The position numbers were made by a program, and so were the translations under genes. The notes beneath the pieces were generated by a model. That model was given only the letters and a program-made list of their open reading frames with translations, was not told the DNA's origin and made no database searches. Shown one piece after another: positions 7,042 through 13,330 of a DNA stretch of 15,729 nucleotides (position 1 is its first letter; each line of letters starts with the position of its first letter). This DNA is from Thermoleophilia bacterium (GTDB lineage Bacteria; Actinomycetota; Thermoleophilia; Gaiellales; SKUG01), in NCBI GenBank assembly GCA_025964465.1, contig JAOPYS010000153.1, forward strand, positions 1 to 15,729, read 5' to 3'.

Positions 7042-8238
7042 ATGCCAGTACCGCCCGCCGACCGGACCCGCCCGTCCGTGCAGCGCACACCGACCGCCAC
7101 GCCGCCGTCCAATGCCGACAATGCGTCGGTGTCCAAGCCGCGTCCGTCTCGCCCGAAGCCGTCCGCCGACGCAGGCGTGCAGGCGCTGGGCAGCGCCGCC
7201 GGAGCCGCGGCCGGCGCCGCGATCGCCTCCGCCGCGAAGCCGCCCGTGGACACGAAGCCCGCCTCGGCCGAGCGGCCCGAGGTCAAGGAGCTGCGCGACC
7301 TCGCCGTCGCGAAGCGGGGCACGCACGACTGGAACGTCGACGCGCCGCTCACCGACGCGCGCAACGCGCACCGCACGAACACGCCCGCCGAGCTGAAGGC
7401 GGCACTCACCGGCGACTTCAACTTCTTCGAGGGCGACCTGCGCCTCGACACGGACGGCACGCCCGTCCTGTCGCACGACGAGGACAAGACGAGCGAGGGC
7501 CTCAAGCTCGACGAGTGGCTGCGGGTCGGCCGCGATTCGCAGCGCGGCCTGAAGGTCGACGTCAAGGAGCCTGCGGCGCTCCCCAAGCTGCTCGATGCGC
7601 TCGACCGCAGCGGGGTGCCCGAGGGGCGCCTCATGATCAACGTCACCTCCGAGCAGGTGACCACGGACCAGGTCAGGGGGATCCGCGCCCGGTTCCCGGA
7701 CGCGTTGATCGCGCTCACGCCGACGGAGGGCCACGACGGCCACTACGACGCGAAGTCGCTGGCCCCCACGATCGCGCAGGCGGACGCGGCGGGCGGCCGG
7801 GTGTCCTTCCCCGTCCGCTGGGACATCGCCGACGATGCCACGATCGCCGCGCTGAAGCCGCACGGCAAGGTCTCGGTCTGGACCTCCAAGGAGGAGGGCA
7901 CGCCCGACGACCCCGAGGCGGAGCGCCAGCACCTGATCGACCGCGGCGTCGACGGCGTCATCGACCTGGGCGAGCCCGGGGCGTGGTACCAGCGGGCCTA
8001 CACCCAGCTCAAGGACGTCTTCTGGGACTCGGGAGCGTCACGCGGCGCGCGCGACGTCCTGGGTACTGGCGTCACCGTCGCCAAGGCCGGCGCGGGCCTC
8101 CTGGTGACCGGCGGGAAGGGCGCGCTGCACACGGCGGAGGACGTCGCCCACGATGCGGGCTCGGTGCTCTCGACCGCAGGCGGCGTCCTCAAGCAGGGCG
8201 CGTCGCACATCCCCGTCGTCGGCGGCCTCTTCGGCTGA
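7042..8238 (+). CDS. PLC-like phosphodiesterase TIM-barrel protein (GDPD / FAM151-Menorin-like)
   Basis: This 398-residue protein starts at an ATG with the strong site GGGAGAGGG just upstream. Residues 1-92 are Pro/Ser/Ala-rich with no signal peptide. The core (about 93-315) carries the residues expected of the superfamily of glycerophosphodiester phosphodiesterases, sphingomyelinase-D-type enzymes and FAM151/Menorin: AHRTNT (H110, R111, N113), FEGDLRLDTDGTPVLSHD (E130, D132, H145), LDEWL, then GLKVDVKEP (D173, K175), INVT, and VDGVIDLGEPG at the end of the barrel. The spacing of LDEWL and KxDxK is closest to FAM151 (DUF2181), while the DGTPVLSHD loop is GDPD-like. Substrate is unknown; a phosphodiester of lipid type is the family expectation. 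Residues 332-398 form a Gly/Ala/Val-rich, amphipathic-looking tail. It converges with the repeat-protein gene, with 21 bases between stops. Confidence 0.75.
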   Translation: MPVPPADRTRPSVQRTPTATPPSNADNASVSKPRPSRPKPSADAGVQALGSAAGAAAGAAIASAAKPPVDTKPASAERPEVKELRDLAVAKRGTHDWNVDAPLTDARNAHRTNTPAELKAALTGDFNFFEGDLRLDTDGTPVLSHDEDKTSEGLKLDEWLRVGRDSQRGLKVDVKEPAALPKLLDALDRSGVPEGRLMINVTSEQVTTDQVRGIRARFPDALIALTPTEGHDGHYDAKSLAPTIAQADAAGGRVSFPVRWDIADDATIAALKPHGKVSVWTSKEEGTPDDPEAERQHLIDRGVDGVIDLGEPGAWYQRAYTQLKDVFWDSGASRGARDVLGTGVTVAKAGAGLLVTGGKGALHTAEDVAHDAGSVLSTAGGVLKQGASHIPVVGGLFG

Positions 8239-8259
8239 TCGCCGGCGTGCGCATCGCTC

Positions 8260-9288
8260 TCAGTCGTTCTCGTACTGCTGGTCGAGCAGCCACTGGTCGA
8301 GCGAGCTGAGCGGGCCACCGGGCACGACGCGGTACGTGCCGCCCGCGTACTCCACCGAGCCACCCGGGGGCACCACGCGGTAGTTGCCACCCGCGTACTC
8401 CGTGCTCCAGCCCTCCGGCACGACGCGGTACTTGCCGCCCGCGTACTCCACCGAGCCACCCGGCGGCACGACGCGGTAGTTCCCACCCGCGTACTCCGTG
8501 CTCCAGCCCTCCGGCACCACGCGGTACTTCCCGCCCGCGTACTCCACGCTGCCACCCGGCGGCACGACGCGGTAGTTGCCACCCGCGTAGTCGACGCTCC
8601 AGCCCTCCGGCACAACGCGGTACTTGCCGCCCGCGTACTCCACGCTGCCGCCCGGGGGCACGACGCGGTAGTTGCCACCCGCGTAGTCGACGCTCCAGCC
8701 CTCGGGGACGTAGCGGTAGTTGCCGCCGGCGTACTCGACGTGGCCGCCCCCGGCGGTCGAGGGATCTGGGCCCGCGGTCGGGTCGCCGGGGTCCACGTCG
8801 GAGGAGGCGACGCCGTTCTGCTCGTTGACGAGGCGCGCGATGCTCGGGTCGAGGCCGGCGGGCAGGATCACGCGGTAGGTGCCGCCCGCGTACTCGACGC
8901 TGCCGCCCTTGGGCACGACGCGGTACTTCCCACCCGCGTACTCCACGGAGCCATCCTTGGGCACCACGCGGTAGTTGCCACCGGCGTACTCGACGCTCCC
9001 GCCGGGTGGCACGACGCGGTAGTTGCCGCCCGCGTAGTCGACGCTCCAGCCCTTGGGCACGGTGACGTAGCGCCCGCCATGGTACTCGACGGTGTCCCCG
9101 GCGTCGGTGGTGGTGGTGGCGACGGCGCGCGTGAGCGGCTGTCGCGCGAGCAGGTTCGCGCCGGTGACCGCCGCGCCCGTCACGCCCAAGGCGACGGGGG
9201 CGGCCACGACGGGGCGCATCCCGAGGACGCGCGCATCCGAGTGCACGACGTGGTTCACGGCAGCCGCGAGCCGAGGTGAGATGCGCAT
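8260..9288 (-). CDS. Tandem-repeat protein with 14 YAGG-type 16-residue repeats
   Basis: I do not recognise this 342-residue protein. Residues about 25-48 (RPVVAAPVALGVTGAAVTGA) are hydrophobic and could be a membrane anchor or an uncleaved or late-cleaved signal; the N-terminus before them is short and basic. From residue 66 it is almost entirely repeats of the type SVEYAGGKYRVVPEGW. Five copies (66-145) are followed by a 37-residue Asp/Pro/Gly linker (146-182), nine more copies (183-326) and a 16-residue polar tail. Each unit probably forms a short beta hairpin around the GG turn. A role as a surface or envelope structural or binding protein is inference. I chose the ATG at 9288 (MRISPRL); an in-frame ATG at 9324 is possible, and neither has a well-spaced Shine-Dalgarno sequence. 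The convergent neighbour ends 21 bases away. Confidence 0.72.
   Translation of the reverse strand: MRISPRLAAAVNHVVHSDARVLGMRPVVAAPVALGVTGAAVTGANLLARQPLTRAVATTTTDAGDTVEYHGGRYVTVPKGWSVDYAGGNYRVVPPGGSVEYAGGNYRVVPKDGSVEYAGGKYRVVPKGGSVEYAGGTYRVILPAGLDPSIARLVNEQNGVASSDVDPGDPTAGPDPSTAGGGHVEYAGGNYRYVPEGWSVDYAGGNYRVVPPGGSVEYAGGKYRVVPEGWSVDYAGGNYRVVPPGGSVEYAGGKYRVVPEGWSTEYAGGNYRVVPPGGSVEYAGGKYRVVPEGWSTEYAGGNYRVVPPGGSVEYAGGTYRVVPGGPLSSLDQWLLDQQYEND
8311..8742 (-). repeat. Nine tandem 48-bp coding repeats (block 2)
   Basis: Nine in-frame 48-bp units encode repeats 6-14. They alternate between a form ending PPGG and a form ending PEGW, making a 96-bp higher-order unit. Units 8 (8599-8646) and 10 (8503-8550) differ at two bases, both silent. 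Units 10 and 12 differ at five bases, all silent, including an AGC/TCG serine switch. Confidence 0.95.
8854..9093 (-). repeat. Five tandem 48-bp coding repeats (block 1)
   Basis: Five in-frame 48-bp units encode repeats 1-5. The first (TVEYHGGRYVTVPKGW) and the last (SVEYAGGTYRVILPAG) are the most diverged, as expected for array edges. The block is separated from block 2 by a 37-codon non-repeat linker. Confidence 0.92.
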
Positions 9289-9403
9289 GGTCGTCCGTCC
9301 CGTCCGAATTCCGTCCTCCTGCATGTCGTCGCAGCGTGCGGTTGCGTCTCGCTCGCCGACGGGGAGAGGCGTGTGGACGACGACCACGAGCACGGAGCAC
9401 ACC
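9289..9403. promoter_or_regulatory. Divergent intergenic region (repeat protein / dehydrogenase)
   Basis: These 115 bases lie between two divergent starts. The plus-strand gene has GGAG at 9394-9397, 6 bases before its ATG. On the minus strand a strong AGGAGGA lies near 9320, but it is about 28 bases from the chosen ATG (9288), too far to serve it and just inside the alternative ATG at 9324. No convincing -10/-35 pair is visible. Confidence 0.35.
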
Positions 9404-10108
9404 ATGGAGACCACCGACCTCACCGGGCGCGTCGCGCTCATCACCGGCGCGAGCAGCGGCATCGGCGCCTCGATCGCGGAGGCCGCGGTCGACGCCGGCA
9501 TGCGTGTCGTGCTCGGCGCGCGCCGGGTCGATCGCCTGGAGGCGCTCGCCGAGCGCCTCGGTGGCGCCAAGCACGCGGTGGCCGCGCAGCTGGACGTCAC
9601 CGACTGGGCCTCGTGCGAGGCCTTCGTGTCCGCCGGGCTCGAGGCCTTCGGCCAAGTCGACGCCTTCGTGGCCAACGCGGGGTTCGGCGCGCCGCGCGGC
9701 TGGCTCGAATCCACGCCCGAGCACTGGCGCGACATGGTGCTGACCAACGTGTACGGGTGCGCGGCGTCCGTGCGCGCCGCGGTGCCGGCGCTGCTCGAGG
9801 CGCAGGGCGACATCGTGCTGATGAGCTCGGTCGCCGGGCGACGCGTCCTGCCGGGCTCGCTCTACTCGTGCACGAAGCACGCCGTGACCGCCATGGCGGA
9901 GGCGCTGCGCGCCGAGTTCGCGGACGCCGGCGTGCGCGTGACGAGCGTGGAGCCCGGCATGGTCGACACGCCCTTCTTCGACGACGGTGCCCCCGAGTGG
10001 GCGCTGCACGACTCCGACATCGCCCGCGCCGTGCTGTACGCCCTCGCCCAGCCGCCGCGCGCCTGCGTCTCGACGGTCACCGTGCGCCCCACCGCGCAGG
10101 TGGGGTGA
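9404..10108 (+). CDS. Short-chain dehydrogenase/reductase (SDR)
   Basis: This 234-residue Rossmann-fold oxidoreductase is of the classical SDR type. The nucleotide loop is TGASSGIG (14-21), LDVTD (63-67) contacts the adenine, and NAG (91-93) is the structural motif. The active site holds Ser141/142 (MSSVAG), Tyr154 and Lys158 (YSCTK), with Asn115. PGMVDTPFF (184-192) is the usual substrate-loop start. ARR at 39-41, after the second strand, suggests NADP(H) rather than NAD(H). The substrate is unknown. The start is well supported by GGAG 6 bases upstream. The stop is followed after 4 bases by the start of the membrane-protein gene, so the two are probably one operon. Slightly shorter than the common 250 residues, but complete in its motifs. 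Confidence 0.93.
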   Translation: METTDLTGRVALITGASSGIGASIAEAAVDAGMRVVLGARRVDRLEALAERLGGAKHAVAAQLDVTDWASCEAFVSAGLEAFGQVDAFVANAGFGAPRGWLESTPEHWRDMVLTNVYGCAASVRAAVPALLEAQGDIVLMSSVAGRRVLPGSLYSCTKHAVTAMAEALRAEFADAGVRVTSVEPGMVDTPFFDDGAPEWALHDSDIARAVLYALAQPPRACVSTVTVRPTAQVG

Positions 10109-10112
10109 CCCC

Positions 10113-11432
10113 GTGACGGGAGCGGGTGACGAGACGCCGTCGGCGATCACCTCCGAACGCGGTGGTTTCCTGCGCGGCCGCGCGCCGCTGAGCCCCCGGC
10201 GCCGGTTGCGCATACAACGCGTCGCCGGGGCGCGGTACGACGAGCTGCACGCCTTCCTCGTGCGCGTCCTGCACCCGATCGGCTTCGCGGGGATCCTGGC
10301 GTTCCCGTGGTTGCTCTCGGCGCTCGACGAACCGAGCGAGTGGCGCCTCGCGCCCGGGGCGTCACCGCTCGAGGGCATCGCCTTCGGGGCCGGCATGTCG
10401 GCGTTCGTGCTCGTGTTCTGGATCGCTCGCACGGAAGGCGCCGTCATCGAGGGGTTCCGGTTCGTGTACGGCCCGTGGCTCGCGGCGCTGGGCGCCCTCA
10501 CGCTGTTCGTGCTCGGTGGCGCGATGGTGGACAGCGGGCCGTTCTCGGAGCAGCTGCTGTGGACGATCCTGACGCTCGCGACGTCGAGCGTGGTCATGCA
10601 GGTCCTGCTCCTCCTGCAGGAGCTGCCCTCGCGCTGGAGGGACGGCCTGCTACACGTCACCGCTCCCGCGGCCGCCGGGCTCGCGCTGGCCTCGTTCCTC
10701 GTCGGCCGCGCCGGGCACGCCCTGTACACCGGCCACTCCGGGCAGGCAGAGAACCTGGTCGGCGGCACCTCGATCGTGACCGCGATCGTGCTGCTCGCGT
10801 TCGGCGTGTTCCGAGCCTTCGTGCGCCTCGGTGACCGGGGGGTGCTCGCCGACTTCGCGACGCGGCACGGCCTCGACGCGCTGTCGTGGTCGGAGGCCAA
10901 GCTGCCCGGAGCCACCCTCGCGGGGCGCCTCGCCCCCGAGTTCGGGGCGGCGACGAAGCGTTGGTGGGGCGAGGTGGACGGCCGCTACGTCGACCTCGTG
11001 ACGGGCTGCACGAAGACCCGCGCGCCGGACCTGCCGTCCCTCCACCTCACGGTGCTCGCGATCGGCCTCGAGCGGTCGGGGCCACCCCTGTGGATCCGGC
11101 GGCGCGCCTGGGGGCGTGACAACGTCCTCGCGTCGGCGGGCCACACCGAGGTCGTGCACTTCGAATCGATCGCACTCGACGAGCGCTTCGACGTGCGCGT
11201 CCCCACGGGGACGCCCGACGAGGAGACGTTCGGGACCTTCGGCCCGCAGCTCGTCCTGCTGCTGGCCGAAGGCCTCGGCGCCGCACAGCTGTGCCGCCTC
11301 GACGACGTGCTGCTGCTCTACACCGTCGGTGGCGTGGTGAGCGCGGACGAGCTCGACGAGCAGCTCCGCCTCGGGTTCGCCGTCGCGGGCCTGCTCGAGG
11401 GAGCGCCCTCGCGGCCGTCCCCGTCGCGCTGA
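10113..11432 (+). CDS. Six-helix membrane protein with soluble C-terminal domain (DUF3137-like)
   Basis: This 439-residue protein has a basic N-terminal tail and about six hydrophobic segments, near residues 54-71, 88-105, 120-139, 147-168, 183-198 and 217-237. A soluble domain of about 200 residues follows. The stretch VHFESIALDERFDVRVPTG and the following helix (FGPQLVLLLAEGL) resemble the 'ExxxFnxxFxV...' core of DUF3137-like domains, a weak pattern match made by eye. No catalytic motif stands out. Start: GTG at 10113, 4 bases after the dehydrogenase stop, with GGTGGGG just upstream; the open frame extends to 9987 but that part lies inside the dehydrogenase. Its stop lies 4 bases from that of the convergent sigma-factor gene. 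The function is unknown; the operon link suggests it works with, or is co-expressed with, the dehydrogenase. Confidence 0.8.
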   Translation: MTGAGDETPSAITSERGGFLRGRAPLSPRRRLRIQRVAGARYDELHAFLVRVLHPIGFAGILAFPWLLSALDEPSEWRLAPGASPLEGIAFGAGMSAFVLVFWIARTEGAVIEGFRFVYGPWLAALGALTLFVLGGAMVDSGPFSEQLLWTILTLATSSVVMQVLLLLQELPSRWRDGLLHVTAPAAAGLALASFLVGRAGHALYTGHSGQAENLVGGTSIVTAIVLLAFGVFRAFVRLGDRGVLADFATRHGLDALSWSEAKLPGATLAGRLAPEFGAATKRWWGEVDGRYVDLVTGCTKTRAPDLPSLHLTVLAIGLERSGPPLWIRRRAWGRDNVLASAGHTEVVHFESIALDERFDVRVPTGTPDEETFGTFGPQLVLLLAEGLGAAQLCRLDDVLLLYTVGGVVSADELDEQLRLGFAVAGLLEGAPSRPSPSR

Positions 11433-11436
11433 CGGA

Positions 11437-12117
11437 TCAGGCGGCGGCGCTGCCGGCGAACCCGCTGCCGCCCACGCCGACCGACGTGGCCCGCATGGTG
11501 GTGGCGAGCTGGCGCCGGGCCCGGAAGATCAGGCTCTCCACGGCGCCCTGCGTTGTGTGCAGCGCGTCGGCGATCTCCGCGTAGGAGGCACCCTGCAGCT
11601 CGCGCAGGACGATCGCCTTGCGCTGCTGCTCGGGCAGGCGCTCGAGCGCCGAGCGCAGGGCCACGGCGTGCAGGTGCTGGTCGAGCTGGTCCTCGACGCC
11701 CCGGCTCGACGCGACCTCGATGCCCTCGAGCGAGCCCGCAGGCTTGCGGGTGTGGGTGCGGATGCGGTTCAGGCAGGCGTTGCGCGCGATCCGGTACAGC
11801 CACGACGTCTCCTGGCGCGGCACCCGGCCGTCGACCAGCGCGTTGTAGGCGTTCATGAACGTCACCTGCACCGCGTCCTCGGCGTCCTCGCGGTTGCGCA
11901 GCATCGACATCGCGTAGGCGAACAGCCGGGGGCTGTACTCGCGGTGCAGCACCTCGATCGCGCGCTCCGGGTCGCCGTAGTCGATGACGGGGCCGGCGTG
12001 CTCCGGCTCCTCGACGATGCGCAGCGCGGGCCGGTCCTCCCGCGCCCCACCCGCGAGCAGCGCCGACGACGCCTGCCCCTGCTCGTCGCCCGCTGCCTCG
12101 CTGAAGAAGTCTTCCAT
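11437..12117 (-). CDS. RNA polymerase sigma factor, ECF (sigma-70 family)
   Basis: This 226-residue protein has the two-domain layout of group-4 sigma factors. Region 2 spans about 53-122 (REYSPRLFAYAMSMLRNREDAEDAVQVTFMNAY..., TSWLYRIARNACLNRIR), which binds the -10 element and core polymerase. Region 4 spans about 150-205 (ERLPEQQRKAIVLRELQGASYAEIADAL...GAVESLIFRARRQL), a helix-turn-helix for the -35. The ~50-residue acidic N-terminal extension and the Gly/Ser/Ala tail are additions to the core. No anti-sigma gene (zinc-finger or membrane type) is beside it, so its control is not evident here. The ATG at 12117 is preceded by GGA and a G-run; the frame extends to 12228, but those residues look non-coding. 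It lies 159 bases after the upstream gene, so it probably has its own promoter. Confidence 0.92.
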   Translation of the reverse strand: MEDFFSEAAGDEQGQASSALLAGGAREDRPALRIVEEPEHAGPVIDYGDPERAIEVLHREYSPRLFAYAMSMLRNREDAEDAVQVTFMNAYNALVDGRVPRQETSWLYRIARNACLNRIRTHTRKPAGSLEGIEVASSRGVEDQLDQHLHAVALRSALERLPEQQRKAIVLRELQGASYAEIADALHTTQGAVESLIFRARRQLATTMRATSVGVGGSGFAGSAAA

Positions 12118-12276
12118 GGTTCCGTACCCCCCGATTGCCCTGCCGGCTGCACGTTGCGTGGTCCCCCGACCACCGGCAGTGAGAGGGATCGGCCCGGACC
12201 GGTGTCGGGTCCAGCGAGGGAAACGCACCCATTGTGTGAGCGCCCTGTAAAGGGTGCTCCCTGCCCCGAAGCTGTA
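12118..12276 (-). promoter_or_regulatory. Upstream region of the sigma-factor gene, with a hairpin
   Basis: This is the longest gene-free gap in its operon (159 bases). It contains a perfect 6-bp inverted repeat, GTGGTC and GACCAC around a 4-base loop, at 12158-12173 in the probable leader. TTTACA at 12246-12251 resembles a -35, but I find no matching -10 at normal spacing. It has no T-run, so it is not a standard terminator. Confidence 0.35.
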
Positions 12277-13326
12277 TCAGGGGCCCGCTGGGCCGGTCCG
12301 CAGCGTGATGCCGTCGAAGACCACGGGGCTGTCGTCGCCGAGCAGCACGGTCGCCGAGCGCAGGTAGTCGCCGCCGAGCGGCGCGGATGCGAGGAAGATC
12401 TCGGTGACCTCGCGGCCCAGCAGCCCGTCGGGTAGCGGCACCGCCATCGATCGCCCGTCGGGCACGAGGTGCCGGTGCGGCAGCGACAGCTCCAGCGCGC
12501 GGCCGTCGCGCGTGTGCACCCACAGGCGTGCGCCGTCGTGCGGCACCCCGGCGACGTAGACGTAGCGCTGGGGGTCCTGCATCGTGCGGCCGAAGAGCCC
12601 GAAGTGGGAGTGCCCGACCTTGCCCTCGCGGCGCACCTCCTCGGCCATCGCGGACCAGCTCGAGGGGGCACGGACCATGACGTCGAGCGCGTCGGCGGCG
12701 CGGTCCGTCGCGCCCAGCTCGACGACCTGGGTCGGACGGGAGATCGCGAGGCGCGAGCCGCCCGGGCCGGGGGCGACCATGTTGTTGCCGGTCGACACGT
12801 GCAGCACCGCGTGGTCGCCGTCGTGTGGCCCGTCGAAGCGGCCCCACTGGTGCCGGGCACCCTGGTACGTCTCGCTGCCGGGGACGACGGCGCCCGCCGC
12901 GTCGAGCTGGACGGTGTATTCGAGCTCGTAGTCGGTGGTCCGGCCCCAGTCGGCGAGCAGCGCCGGCGTGCTCGTGCCCCCGTCCTCGTTCGCGAACAGC
13001 ACGGAGTAGTCGAGGCGGGTGCCGCCGTCCGGCAGGTGCCGCACCTCGGCCAGCAGCTCGAGCGCCCGATCGGTGCGGGGCCAGTCGTCGCGCCCGCCCG
13101 ACTGGCGGCCGTGGATGATGGGCGCGAACCGCGCGGCGAGCTGCGCTGCGCCGCCGCGCGCGTCGACATCCGATGTGCTCGGGGACGGGGACGGGGACGG
13201 GGACGGTGCGTCGGGCGCACTCGGCGACGAGGGCCACGGCGACGCGATGTCCGGTACCCCGCCGGTCAACCGCCCGGCGAAGGTCGTGCGAGGGCGCGCC
13301 CCGACCGCTGCGAGTGACGTCTCCAC
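12277..13326 (-). CDS. Uncharacterised protein with NEDGGT / WGRTTDYE motif
   Basis: This 349-residue protein starts at GTG 13326, four bases after the delta-prime stop. No signal peptide is visible. Residues about 27-53 are a Pro/Ser linker (PSPSPSPSPS) followed by an Asp/Gly-rich stretch. The main domain begins at ARFAPIIHGRQ and contains LDYSVLFANEDGGT, WGRTTDYELEYTVQLD, YQGARHQWGRFDG, HAVLHVSTGNNM and GKVGHSHFGLFGR, then a beta-rich end (DGITLRTGP). The many conserved-looking acids, His and Asn suggest a metal- or ligand-binding beta-rich domain, and the pattern recalls uncharacterised bacterial proteins, but I cannot name a family. The gene sits in the tmk-holB operon, probably co-translated, and precedes the sigma factor. 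The short low-complexity N-terminus could be wrong if the real start is elsewhere. Confidence 0.7.
   Translation of the reverse strand: METSLAAVGARPRTTFAGRLTGGVPDIASPWPSSPSAPDAPSPSPSPSPSTSDVDARGGAAQLAARFAPIIHGRQSGGRDDWPRTDRALELLAEVRHLPDGGTRLDYSVLFANEDGGTSTPALLADWGRTTDYELEYTVQLDAAGAVVPGSETYQGARHQWGRFDGPHDGDHAVLHVSTGNNMVAPGPGGSRLAISRPTQVVELGATDRAADALDVMVRAPSSWSAMAEEVRREGKVGHSHFGLFGRTMQDPQRYVYVAGVPHDGARLWVHTRDGRALELSLPHRHLVPDGRSMAVPLPDGLLGREVTEIFLASAPLGGDYLRSATVLLGDDSPVVFDGITLRTGPAGP
13181..13206 (+). repeat. GGGGAC hexamer repeat, G-quadruplex motif
   Basis: Four copies of GGGGAC plus two further G give four GGGG tracts (13181-84, 13187-90, 13193-96, 13199-202) separated by two-base AC loops. 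In the gene below it encodes the Pro-Ser linker. The G-rich strand is the template strand of that gene. Changes in copy number would stay in frame. Confidence 0.8.
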
Positions 13327-13330
13327 CCGG

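Noticed and set aside
4939..7932. 997-codon open frame on the minus strand
   Set aside because: It overlaps the well-supported malic enzyme in a different frame and has no recognisable domain.
5652..8309. 885-codon open frame on the plus strand
   Set aside because: It is antisense to malic enzyme and out of frame with the phosphodiesterase gene; composition is typical of a GC shadow.
8311..9093. Tandem repeats as a CRISPR array
   Set aside because: Units are contiguous 48-bp in-frame coding repeats without unique spacers.
8189..10915. 908-codon open frame on the minus strand across the dehydrogenase and membrane protein
   Set aside because: It is a GC-rich shadow. Its residues are low-complexity Arg/Ala/Gly, while the plus strand carries complete SDR motifs.
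12158..12173. GTGGTC-GGGG-GACCAC hairpin as an intrinsic terminator
   Set aside because: There is no T-run after it and the stem is only 6 bp; it is kept only as a possible leader element.
12118..12228. N-terminal extension of the sigma factor from 12228
   Set aside because: The added residues are basic and unlike a sigma N-terminus, and a suitable ATG exists at 12117.
12277..13326. NEDGGT protein as the anti-sigma factor of the adjacent sigma gene
   Set aside because: It has no transmembrane helix and no HxxxCxxC zinc anti-sigma motif, and it is separated from the sigma gene by 159 bases.
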